A stretch of 64,000 bases of DNA, taken from NCBI RefSeq assembly GCF_003573695.1, contig NC_039360.1:57951830-58015829 (forward strand), given 5' to 3'. The notes under the pieces were generated by a model. The model did no database searches. It saw only the letters and a program-made list of their open reading frames with translations, and was not told where the DNA came from. The stretch is from Papaver somniferum (Eukaryota; Streptophyta; Magnoliopsida; Ranunculales; Papaveraceae). The position numbers were made by a program, and so were the translations under genes. The first letter of the stretch is position 1, and the number at the start of each line of letters is the position of its first letter. Positions 22,166 through 32,349 of the stretch are shown one piece after another.

Positions 22166-23310
22166 TAATTTTTCGAGCGTGCTATTCACACGCTTGGTCA
22201 CATCAAGGGTGGTCACACTTGGGGTTTTCTGGGCCCACGATGTCTATCCATCCATCTACACCGTCTATTTATAAACTAATATCTACTAATATCTGTACCT
22301 TTCATATTTTCTTGAGATTCCCTCTCAATCATAAAACCCTAGATATATTTTCTTTCACAAAATCTACCTTATCAGTTGATTCTTCATCTCTATCTCTCCG
22401 TCTAATCGTCTCCCTCTACGAAACCAAAATTTTCATAGCAATTTTTTCTTGTTGAGAGAGTGAGAGAGATCTTCGGCAGAAAACTCTAGTTTGAAAGTTC
22501 TTCAGCAGAAAATCCTTAATCCACTATGAGTGCAAATCAATGAAAAGTTCTTGAAGTCAAATTAGTAACTGAATCTAAAGATTCAGACGATGAAGAAGAG
22601 TTGATTAAAAGATAACCAACAACTGAATCTGAATATTCGACTGTCAAAAACAAACGAAAAAGATAAGTTTTATTTCTTCTTTTTCATTTAAATCCATTTT
22701 TGATTATTATCTAATCGATTTCAAAACCAAATTTTACCAATTTCATGTAGAAATTATTATTCAATGCTTGATCAGAATACAAATTTATAATCACTTGACC
22801 TTTATTTGTCTATTGAGATTAAAATATCGTAAATTTTCAACAAAAAATTCTAGGGTTTTCTGAGCTAAAAATCCAGAAATCAATCCGTCTTTAACCCTAA
22901 TTGAAAATTAGATTCGTGATTAGCATGCTTGTATCTTTATTACCCATATTATTGATTTGATTTTTATGAGATTCAAATTTACTATCTCATTTTGAACTTA
23001 TATCTGTTATTGATATATGAAGGCTGATGGTTTCGGTTTGCTTTATCTTTATCTTTCTGCAATTGATATTGGTTGATGCACAGAGTATGATGATGCTTTG
23101 AATGAATGGGTTGCTTCGGAAATAAGCTGCAAAGATGATGTTGCTGCCAAGAAAGTGATAGCTTGAGCTGAGTTGTATTGGAAGCTGAAATGATGCTGCA
23201 ATGTGGAGTTGTAGTTGTTCCAAAAGTTACTGACAAATCTGAAATGTGATATGGTGTTTTTCAGTGTTGCAATGGTTGTTGGTCTGATAGAAGAGAAGAT
23301 GCAGTAATGC
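22166..23310. other. Element D, unassigned left interior
   Basis: A pyrimidine-rich leader with GAGAGAG (22455-22470) and a short DSDDEEELIKR-like acidic stretch near 22575-22615 look like the 5' end of a captured gene. 23080-23230 is open on the minus strand in several short frames but gives no recognisable protein. I cannot name it. Confidence 0.3.
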
Positions 23311-23319
23311 TTAACACTG

Positions 23320-23556
23320 AGATAGTGGAACTTCAGATTGGTCTTAAGAACTATGACCCTCAAAAGGACAAGCGTTTAAGTGGTTCAGTGAAGATTGATC
23401 TCGTGTACATGGAAGTTTGAAGGTTTAAAGTAGCTTAACAAGAACAAAAAATTGGTCAAGAAGCTTGCAAAGAAGTTTCATGCTTTTCTAGCCTCAGAGG
23501 CTGTTATCAAGCATATTCCTCGTCTTCTTGAATCTGGTCTTAACAAGGCAGGCATG
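23320..23556 (+). pseudogene. Captured fragment of ribosomal protein L10a (uL1)
   Basis: Two adjoining stretches translate to [16 protein letters not shown]...SGSVKI and [20 protein letters not shown] then [13 protein letters not shown]. These are the order and wording of the N-terminal and middle parts of plant cytosolic RPL10a. A TAG replaces a Lys codon at 23431-23433, the middle section between the two is missing, and the frame is not kept. It is a broken copy; the source gene is elsewhere in the genome. Confidence 0.88.
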
Positions 23557-23767
23557 TTTTTCCACCAAGAACTATGTAGTTAGTAATTTGTTACTGCTTA
23601 ATTAGTCTCACCTTTTAATTATTATGCTCTACGAATCCGAGGTAGTCATTACTAATTGTTTATGACCTTATAGTTATTTGTTCACTTGTCATTTTTTGTT
23701 CACTGATGATTGTAATTTTATTTGTTTTAGCTTATGTTTGGATTGTATGCCTTGTGTGTACTGTTTG

Positions 23768-24133
23768 AGGATAAGGACGCTGGGGAGGACAAGGTACCTG
23801 GTTGATGACATTTTCCTTTGTATATTTTGCTACTCGTACGTTTTTTAATTTTTCTATTCACTCTTATCACTCTGTCTTACGAGCGGTGAAGATTACGAGA
23901 TACTAGAGACATTATTTGTGTGAGGAAATAAGCATTGATTCTGAATGGTGCGCTTTTTTAGTTCATGTTTGTAGGAGAACACACTAGAGGAGTATGAAAA
24001 GGTACTTGAAGAGAAGAGAAAAGTTCTGCAATGAAGGCTTAAGAGAGGAAAGTTGAGTTGGACCAGGCATTTGCATCTATGCAGCTGCTTTCACTAAATG
24101 AATGGAAAGGATGAAATTTTCGTCAAGCTGGTA
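23768..24133 (+). pseudogene. Captured fragment of a HABP4/SERBP1-like (RGG) mRNA-binding protein
   Basis: EDKDAGEDK at 23768 is followed, after an intron-like gap ending TTTGTAG at 23974, by ENTLEEYEKVLEEKRKVLQ, then a TGA and a shifted ERKVELDQAFASMQLLS and DEIF.KLV. This is the conserved core of the plant RGGA/SERBP1 family, which binds mRNA and ribosomes. Stops and a shift make it non-functional. Family call by eye. Confidence 0.75.
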
Positions 24134-24303
24134 AAAGTGATTGCTTCCTGTGCACTTGTTCTTTTGTGGCTTCCAATGCACTTGTTCTTTTTATTTACAT
24201 TGATTTACCTTTAAAGTTGATTGCTTCCTATGTACTAGTAGGATTTAGACATCTTATGTGTTTAAACAAGCTGCTGGTTTGAGACACTTTTTGTTGCTTT
24301 CCA

Positions 24304-24440
24304 GACCAAGGGTGTTGAGAAGGTTTCTTTGAAGATTTCTGAATTTCCCAAGGTATCTGGTTGCAAGAGAATTGATATCATCAGTTAAGATGCAGACCCT
24401 GTTGTTACAAGCGATGGGTGTGGCTTTATTAAAGAGGTGA
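24304..24440 (+). pseudogene. Exon-like piece of unknown origin in element D
   Basis: Behind a TTTCCAG acceptor-like site at 24304, TKGVEKVSLKISEFPK runs into a GTATCT donor-like site; a second open stretch reads DADPVVTSDGCGFIKE before GTGAGA. I do not recognise the gene. Confidence 0.3.
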
Positions 24441-24591
24441 GAATGTTGTTTATACTTTTTTTATCCCTATAAATACTTGACCCCATTTGTTTGGATTGAT
24501 ATTTTTTGGAAGATTGTAATTTAAATTGTTGAAATTAGCCATGATATCTAGGGAAGTCGTTGAGTATGTGAGCTGTTTTGCATATTTGTAG

Positions 24592-25246
24592 TCTGATGTT
24601 AATTTAAAGACCGGGCTGAAGTCAGATGTTGAGGAGGAGTGCATGAAACTTGGTCTAGTAGAGCTAGTTAAGGTATTCAGTGAATCCTGATGATGTTCAT
24701 ATATTATTGGTCGAATATTGTTTGAGCATCTTTCTCTTGCTCGAAGACGATGTTTTCCAATGTTGATTGTTGGACTAGAATATTTACATGTTACTTTTTT
24801 GCTTGCAGGTATGCGATAACCATCCTCAAGGAGTTGTTTTGGTGAAATTCAAAGATACGAAGGATGCTCACAAGTGTATAGGGCTAATGAATGGAAGATG
24901 GTAAGTACTGGTAGGTTTCGCGTTCAAAATTATTATTATCTGCATGGTTAATTGCTCAAATGGTAATGGGTATACGTATGTACATACCTTAAGAAACTAA
25001 AAGTATAGCACAACACATATATCCCTATCCAAAGTCACTTAGATCAGACCCTTTTGCATACTTACAAGCAGAACAGAAAGATCTGGTTTGCGATTTCTTT
25101 TCCGCGATCAGTCGGTCACCCATGTTATTTCTTTTTATTTCAGGTTTGGTGGTAGGCAAGTGCATGCCAGCATAAATGATGGATCCATTAATCATGCTGC
25201 TATCCGGGATCTTGAGTATGATGAAGCTCGATTAGGTTGGAGATCA
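24592..25246 (+). pseudogene. Captured fragment of a HTATSF1/CUS2-like splicing factor (second RRM)
   Basis: Three exons with intact GT...AG borders and compatible phases: 24592-24672 (LKSDVEEECMKLGLVELVK), 24809-24900 (VCDNHPQGVVLVKFKDTKDA ... MNGRW) and 25144-25246 (FGGRQVHASINDGSINHA). This is the U2AF-homology RRM of Tat-SF1 homologues (ELF9-like in Arabidopsis), which act with U2 snRNP. No stop occurs in these three exons. The rest of the gene is absent, and 25247 onward runs into unrelated sequence that stays open to a TGA near 25370. Confidence 0.85.
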
Positions 25247-25614
25247 GGTGCAAGTTCTGTAAATTTCTATGTAAAAGAATATGTGAACATAGGAAGTTTC
25301 TATGAACCGAGTAAGTTCCTGTGTATTCCCTTAGTATTTGAACTTAATAAAAAAAAATTGATACTTAGATGACTTTGTGTTCTTCTTTGTATGAACTGAT
25401 TTGAATGTGATATGAATTGATTGACTGTGAAATTAATTTGATTGAAAAAAATTGTTGAGTGTGGAGGATGAAATGAAATGCGTATACAGGCTATTTGGAA
25501 TTCTGGCGTGTTTCCGGCCGGTAATTAGCTGTCGGTCAACATTGACCTGGTCATAATTGGTCATTGTTGACTGATTTGGACCAGGTCATCATTCACCGGC
25601 AGTAATTTTTTGTT

Positions 25615-25865
25615 GTTACAAAAAATTTCGTAACGGCTTCACGCTGTTACAGCTCGATGTTACAAAATAAATTCGTAACGGCTCATGCATGTTACGACAG
25701 TGACACGTAGTAACGGCTTGTGGCCGTTACAAAGGCCGTTGCAAATAAAATTCGTAAGGGCCAAAGGCCGTTACAAAAAAACTGTAGCACCGTGTTTCTT
25801 AACGGTTGTAAACCGTTACGACCCCGATTCGTAATGCTCAAAAACCGTTACCATTCGGGAAATTT
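25615..25865. repeat. Right sub-terminal repeats of CACTA element D
   Basis: At least eight CGTAACGGC/GCCGTTAC words in both orientations within 250 bp, matching the left sub-terminal region. Confidence 0.8.
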
Positions 25866-26262
25866 GGTGTAGTGTCAACACCAACGGTGTATCTTACAAC
25901 ACCCGAGAATGGTCCCTCTCTTTCCATAAAACTCCACCCAAAGAGGTGGGATGGAATCCCTAGAAACCTTAGAGAACTACATTGTGTATTCTCTAATTCT
26001 CTATTGATTTTCCATTGAGAATTCCATGTCTAAACACATAGCCTAGACCTCCTTATATAGGAGTCCCAAACATGATTCCCAAGTATTAGTCTCCTTGGAA
26101 AAGGAAACTCTAACTAACTAGGAAACCTATTGTTATTTAGGTAACCTATCTAAATATGGAAATCAACCTAAACTAGGAAACCTTTTGTTTCTCTACACTA
26201 AGGATTTCTAGTATGTTCCGGAATTTTCCGGAACCTTCCAAAACACCGACAATTATCTAACA

Positions 26263-26879
26263 AACATACCTTACGGAACAACCGACCAAGCTAATCAACT
26301 TAGTCGTATCGTGCTCAACATAAGACATATTACGGAGCCTCACAATATTTCATAGGATATGAATCAATGAAGATCAATACTGTGGAATACACAAGGATCT
26401 ATTTTATTTTCAATCATTATTTGCATAACAATAATAGACTTTATCCTTGATCACAAAAGATTCTAACCTATTTTCCATCAAAGAATTTATAATATAGGCT
26501 TAACTTTTGTGTTTGTCAAAAGTTTATTCGTCCTTAAATCAATACATGAATACCGATCATGAACGACTTTACTTTTGACAAAATATGGGACAACATAGTT
26601 CACGGACGTAAACAACAAAATCCCATAACAAATTGCAATATAACAAACCAAAGATTAAATATTGCAAACCATTATCCTCCAAATATTTTTAGAATTTAAT
26701 ACCAATAAACTTAAAAAATAATACAAGAAGATGAAAATAATATCTATGTGTAGTCACAATCATCGCTATTCAAAGCACTAGTTATTCTTCCAACTAAGCC
26801 AAAAAGAAGACATCCTAGGCAACAATAAAACAAGCTAACTAAAGACAGACTCCAGTGCTATTCCAAACACGAACTAAGA
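26263..26879. other. Non-coding 3' part of element E
   Basis: Begins with the TSD copy AACAT of element B, then one repeat unit shared with 7808-7890, then A/T-rich sequence. No gene seen. Confidence 0.5.
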
Positions 26880-27419
26880 TCATATGAATGGTTCATGATC
26901 CTTGTGGAGTAGGGTCCTCAAGCTCTCAACAGCTTTCTTTGCATCATTGGAAAAATGATTCTCTTGCCGAAGATCCTTGATTTGAGATTTTATGAGACCA
27001 AGGTCAGAGGTAACCTTTTCCAACTCATTTTTTAACTTATCAAGATATTTTAGAGTATCAACAAGTTGTTGTTTTGCCTCCCCAAAGTACTTTATAAAGT
27101 CATGAACAACTTCAGCAGAGATCATATCATCCTTCTCGGCATCTTCATGAACATAGGCAAAGAAACATTAAGCATTAGGATGATCTTCTTCTACCAGCGT
27201 TCTTTTCCTCTTTGATTCAATAACAAAACTCTTGTCAAGGAATCCTTTTGCAAAACCACCATAGCAATAGGAAGACATTCTTGAAAAATCGATATCCAAC
27301 TTTGAGTATGCGTACGTGACTTGTAACTCAAAGGTTCGACTATTTATCCTTAGGGGAGGAAATTTAGGGTTTATCAAAAACATTGACTCAGGCCAGAACA
27401 GGTATCCGTTCGAGTACAA
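26880..27419 (-). pseudogene. ORF2 of element E: small coiled-coil protein
   Basis: 27419-27168 and 27125-26880 are one frame separated by a single TAA (just before CFFAYVHEDAEKDD). The first half has KRKRTLVEEDHP, the second is a clear heptad-type coiled coil (LKNELEKVTSDLGLIKSQ). About 180 residues in all. No catalytic motif. It takes the place after ORF1 where pol would be expected; element H has a small ORF in the same place. Confidence 0.5.
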
Positions 27420-27700
27420 CCTTTAACCCAAAAACAATAGCCCAACACGTTTGCGTACAACCAAACAAATCTTTTATCAGAAAAGAATTTCTCATAGGTT
27501 GTGGAAAGAGCCAGGATATGACAAGAAAAGGAATATAAAAAAAACAAATACTTTAAGTATCACAGATCTGTAAACAATAGTTTATCTATAGACGGTAAGA
27601 AGATAGCTCAACATAACAGATGCAAATACAGAAAGTATACCTAATATCAACACACCTTACTCAACAGGTTTTTTATGAGTAAGCTCTTCAAACCTTGTGA

Positions 27701-28672
27701 TTAATTAGCACAAGTATGAGACACGAGCTCATCAAGAGATTTGTGTTTATGGTCAAGTCTCTTTTTCCTTCTGAATCTAGAGAGGGACTCCCTTTTATGT
27801 GAGAAATTATCATAGAACTTACTGTCATCAAAATACGAGACATAGTTTGAGTTATTACCAGAAGACTTTTGGTTTGAGGAGGAAGACAACCCGTTGACGA
27901 ATTCTTTATACCCTTCAATTGTCTTTTTCAGATTATCCCTCATTTCATCAATTTTTCTTCTTTCTTCTGAACTTCATTTCTCAACAGAAGCAGCGTTATT
28001 TCCAGAAACCATGACACGATCTTCCTTTAGACGATGTTTATTAAGACGTCTGTTTTATTCTTGTGTGTTCGAGGAACTCATTGAACTGACTTTCCTGGTA
28101 ACATACACAGGGTAGGTACGAAAACCAATTGGTTTAGTCATACGAATGTCAGTAACACCTTTAAGAATTAAATCTAAGGTGTGTTGAAGTTGAACCAAGG
28201 AGTTTTTCTTCAACCTAGAGTTTCCCTTTCGTTTAACAGAACTCTTTGTCTTACAGACAAGACATACTTTCTGATCATCATAATGATTAGATAGTACAGT
28301 CTTCATATCATCGTTAGAAGATTTCTTCCCTCCATTTGATGTGCAACATCCTTGAGTGTTGGTGACTTCAGGAACATCCGTTTTACTAGAAGGGGATTCT
28401 GTTTTTACTTCTGAGCATGAACCATATTTAGGTGTGTCAGAAGTACTTGGCATATTAGATTGTTTTGAGCATCTTTTAATAGAGAGCTTACTCAAGCGAT
28501 GGTCAATTTCCAAGGCATCTCTTCTGAGGCTAGCTTCAAGAGACGTACACAAAGGATGATCTTCAGAATTACCTTTGGGTTTGCAATATCTTATTACACC
28601 AAGTAGAACATTGACATGGTGCTTCAACCGATTGAATCTATCATCTTGGATTCTAACAAGATTTATAATCAA
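27701..28672 (-). pseudogene. ORF1 of element E: gag-position protein without recognised domain
   Basis: Open pieces 28672-28055 (205 aa) and 27943-27701 (80 aa), with a shifted bridge between and an earlier shifted start toward the PBS. Landmarks are DDRFNRLKHHVNVLLGVIRY, a C-X2-C in VCLVCKTKSSVKRK, and IGFRTYPVYVTRK, then a Ser/Arg/Lys-rich end. There is no CCHC knuckle. Position behind the PBS suggests a gag-like role (inference). Confidence 0.45.
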
Positions 28673-28934
28673 TTCACTCTCTTCAACTGAATCCCGTTCA
28701 TTAATAGAGAAGCTCTCTTTTTAAGGGTAATCAGGATCACACATGTCAGTATTAGTCTGTCTCGTCAGTACAGAAGGTTCATCTATATTCGAGATTGTAG
28801 AACCCTTCTCTTTAATAGAGTTAGACGAGATATAACTTTTATTTCAGGTAAAGCGTTTATCAGAGATAGTACTCTTGCCCATAGAGTCATATCGCTACAA
28901 ACACATACTTGTAAGGTCTTGAGCATGTTTGCCT

Positions 28935-28946
28935 GATCTGATACCA
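28935..28946 (-). other. Primer-binding site of element E
   Basis: Minus strand TGGTATCAGATC, one base from the TGGTATCAGAGC complementary to initiator tRNA-Met that Copia elements use. Confidence 0.8.
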
Positions 28947-28948
28947 AT

Positions 28949-31326
28949 TCAAAAAGCGGGGTTCTAACAACACCACCCAATATTTCGCTTAGCAATCTGT
29001 ATGGACAAACTCGAATACACTTTTAAGAGAATCAACAATACTCAATCAATTAAAAGTATATCGACGAGTTTATATATTTATCCTTATTTGATTTCCTCAA
29101 ATAGAAACTGTGAGTACTAATCAAATACAAGGAATAACTTGGACGGTACCAAAGACCAATGTCCAAGGATCAATCAATATCATCAACAACCAAAGGTCGG
29201 ATTTCCAATTGATTAGATCAAACGCACAACCTGTATTATTTCTATTATATTAAACAAAATATAATGCGGAAAGGAAATAATACAGACACCAGAATTTTGT
29301 TAACAAGGAAACCGCAAATGCAGAAAAATCCCGGGACCTAGTCTAGATTGAATACACACTGTATTTAGCCGCTACAGACACTAGCCTACTCCAAGCTAAC
29401 TTCGGACTGGACTGTAGTTGAACCCCAATCAGTCTCCCACTGATCCAAGGTACAGTTGCACCCCTACGCCACTGATCCAAGCAGAAAACTGTGCACTTAA
29501 TTCCCTTAGCTGATCTCACCCACAACTAAAAGTTTCTACGACCCAAAATCGCAGGCTTTAACAATAAACAAATATGTCTCACACAGACAAGTCTATCAAA
29601 GGATAAATCTTCCTCCCACAGAAAAACCCTAAGGTTTTTGTTTCGTCTTTTGATATATAATCAAGGTGAACAGAAACCAATTGATAATCCGTTCTTATAT
29701 TCCCGAAGAACATCCTAGATTAGTCAATCACCTCACAACAATCTTAATTGTATGGTAGCGAAACAAGACGTCGTGGAATCACAAACGATGAGTCGAAGAT
29801 GTTTGTGATTACTTTTATATATTTCCTATCGAAGAACTCTCGCGATCTCAAGCCAATCAATATGATTGTACTCGTACGATAGAAGATGTAAGATTAGATC
29901 ACACAACTACGATAAAAGTAGTATCGGTCTGGCTTCACAATTCCAATGAAGTTTTTAAGTCGTTAACCTGGTTTTAGAAGAAGAAAACCAAAGGTTAAAG
30001 GAGAATCGACTCTAGCTTACAAACTAGTATCACACGGACGTGTGGGGATTACTTTGTAGAGTTGCTAGATGTCCCCTTATATAGTCTTTCAAATCAGGGT
30101 TTCGCCTTTCTCACAAAGCAAACACTATCCACCATTAGATGAAAACCTGATTTAGATTCAAGCTAATATATCTCAACTGTTAGATCGAAATCTTAGCTTG
30201 TTATACACAATTGAACTACACGCACATAGGTTTGTTAACCGTACCCAAACGTGTGGATTGTTGGTTCAATAATAGTGAACCAAAATGTTAGCCATTTGAG
30301 CATTTCATACCAACCATTTTCTTCTTCACCATAACTAGTTCAAATAACTCACGTGAACAAGTTAGAGAGTTTTTCAATTGCAAGGAAATATCATGTACTA
30401 CACAAGACAAAATTGAAGCAAAGATGATTCGATTCACATGAATCGGTTCATGAACTTTATATCCACGGTTTGCAAAAGCATTCCTTAGTCTTTATGAGTT
30501 AAGTTCAGAAATCATCTTTAGATATATGACCTATACAAGTTCGCAGACTAGGTTCGCGGACTTGAAGTACTGGAAAGAATTTTCAAACTCCAGCAGAAAT
30601 TCTCGGGTTCAAGAGCTTCGCTTGTTCGCGGACTTGGCTCACGCAACATAGTTTGATAACTCGGCATAAATTCTCGGGTTTGAGAACTTCGGCAGTTCGC
30701 GGACTGATTTCGCGGACTTGGCTACTAGACGATTTCTAGCATGGGACTTATGCACATATGTGTTTCTACAACATACTTGTGTCCACTATGGTTATGTAAT
30801 CTAAACTCTCATTCCAATCATTGAAACATTCTTAGAGGACGTTATATAGTTGTTACACTATTTCTCGTCAAAGCAATTTTCAAGATGATCGAAACATACA
30901 TGACTTGCGTCACTAGGTAAAGAAAAACATGGTCAAAGCGAAACCCTTACCAAGACATATTTCGAGATATAGATAGGCGAGGTATACTCGGCTCGAAATA
31001 CCGAATGTGTATAATCTAAGTCTATATATACAGCATACGACTTTTGTCTCAAGAAGTAGGAGATAGAATAGATAGACTTTTGAGTGACAGATAAGTTCAA
31101 GTCTTCACATACCTTTTTGTCGAGAAGTTCCACCGGTTCCTTGAGTAGTTCTTCCACTTGTATGATGAATCGCCATGAAGTCCTTGATCTCAACTACACT
31201 TACTATCCTAGTCTGAGACTTAGCTATAATAGACTAGAAATCAAGACTTATAGTTTTGATCACTAACATTGACAAACATGCTTGAGATAGCAACGCATGC
31301 GAGTTTGACCGAGCAGTGCTCTAACA
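28949..31326 (-). repeat. 5' LTR of element E (LTR family 'a')
   Basis: 2378 bp, minus-strand start TGTTAGAGCACTGC, end GCTTTTTGA (expected TTTTTCA). A TATATAAG box on the minus strand lies at about 30077-30084. 30538-30725 has repeats of GTTCGCGGACT in tandem pairs. Open frames inside are not genes. Related copies are at 32350, 35662, 36220 and 53095. Confidence 0.85.
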
Positions 31327-31382
31327 AAATCTAGGTTTATCACAACACTGATTCCTTTGCCTAAAGGTTGGAAAATTGCAAC

Positions 31383-32270
31383 CTATAACGTTAAGAGGAT
31401 TAGTCTTACATATGATCTTGGTTTTACAACTTCTTTTGATGCCCAAACAAGAACATCATGAAGTTTCTCATTCCTTATACGGAAACGACATCTCCTTTCC
31501 AGGTGACCTTTATTTCCACAATAGTGGCAAACATAAGGAAAGTTCTTACCTTGATCTGTGTATGCTGACTTTGGAGGTTGATATACTTTGCTCTTTTGAG
31601 CCTTAGCTGCCGGTGAAGGTATTTCACTTTTGCCATCAGTGGAAACCTTTTGTTGAGAAGAATCACTAGCCTTGACAAATTTTACCTCTTTGCTAATACT
31701 TGGAGCATATATTCCCTTATAGCCCAATCCTCGTGTATCACGATGAATTTTATTTGCTCCTAGCATAGTGGTTAATTTGGTTGAACTAGTATTGAACTTT
31801 CTCAAGTCATCTTCCAACATCTTGATTTTATCAAGAGCAGCAACAAAAAGTAATTTTCATAAAGATTGTCACATTCAAGTGACTTCATACGTAGGTTTTC
31901 CTCAGAATCCTTGAGGATCGATTCGTTAGAACGATTCGAAACATAAACACATGTGTAACATCTTCTCAATTTCTTGTTTGTATAACACAGATTAGTCAGA
32001 AAAGGTGTGACATGAGAAGTTTTCATCTTTTTCTTTTCCAACGAATTCAAAATCTTAACACTATGAGACTTCCTCATCAACATCTCTATCAATATCTGAA
32101 TCACCTTCATCAGAAAGTTCATCCAACTGTTCTTCTACGTGCTTCCCAGACTTCAACAGATTCTACATTAAGAGAATGTTTAGATACTGACCTAGATGTG
32201 ACAGTTATCTCAGGTGAATACAAGATTTGAAAATAATCTGGTAATTTATGAACTGGTACGTTATTAGAGA
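31383..32270 (-). pseudogene. Copia gag with CCHC zinc knuckle (element F)
   Basis: The C-terminal piece (31820-31383, 145 aa) has RGLGYKGIYAPS and a CCHC knuckle CHYCGNKGHLERRC at about residues 97-110. The lead TTMLG...RGLGY and the knuckle are typical of gag of the Sirevirus/Maximus type. Toward the N-terminus (to 32270) the frame is broken several times. Binding of element RNA would be its role. Confidence 0.8.
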
Positions 32271-32335
32271 TAAACTCGTCCATAAAAATCAGATAGCTTC
32301 AAACACATACTTATGAGGTCTTAGCGTGTTTGCCT

Positions 32336-32347
32336 GCTCTGATACCA
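32336..32347 (-). other. Primer-binding site of element F
   Basis: Minus strand TGGTATCAGAGC, the exact sequence complementary to the 3' end of initiator tRNA-Met. Confidence 0.9.
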
Positions 32348-32349
32348 AT

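Larger units (their letters stand above)
22055..25874. mobile_element. Element D: CACTA (En/Spm) transposon carrying host gene fragments
   Basis: Left end CACTATACCATTTTTAA, right end (reverse complement) CACTACACCAAATTT, TSD TCA at 22052-22054 and 25875-25877. The undisturbed B LTR reads CTCTTTCAACACCAACG at 18425, which is exactly the empty site. Sub-terminal regions are full of CGTAACGG/CCGTTACG words. No transposase was seen; instead there are plus-strand fragments of at least three host genes. It is therefore a non-autonomous, gene-capturing CACTA. Confidence 0.92.
7891..26262 (-). mobile_element. Element B: LTR element (minus strand) hosting elements C and D
   Basis: B starts TGTTG at 7891 and ends CTAACA at 26262, with AACAT on both sides. 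The 5' LTR (right) is 21542-26262 including the CACTA insertion, 898 bp when that is removed. The 3' LTR (left) is split into 7891-7903, 12411-12840 (inverted) and 18418-18815. The internal part is 18816-21541, only 2.7 kb, without convincing gag or pol. The purine tract AAGGTGGAGAT next to the left LTR fixes the minus orientation. Copia-type by its TGTTAG LTR start; class otherwise uncertain. Confidence 0.75.
21542..26262 (-). repeat. 5' LTR of element B, split by the CACTA element
   Basis: TGTTGCGGG at 21542 to CTAACA at 26262; 898 bp without the insertion (22055-25874 plus 3-bp TSD). On the minus strand the LTR end is followed by AGTGGTGCGGTGAAGG, the putative PBS. A second copy of the words AACAAGTGGTGCGGT lies 39 bp inside the LTR. 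Confidence 0.8.
26263..31326 (-). mobile_element. Element E: pol-less Copia-like element (minus strand), right part
   Basis: 5' LTR 28949-31326, PBS 28935-28946, ORF1 28672-27701, ORF2 27419-26880, then non-coding repeats that continue at 7890-7722 beyond element B. LTR start on the minus strand is TGTTAGAGCACTGCTCGG. It lies inside the internal region of element F. No protease, integrase or RT in the part seen. Confidence 0.7.
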
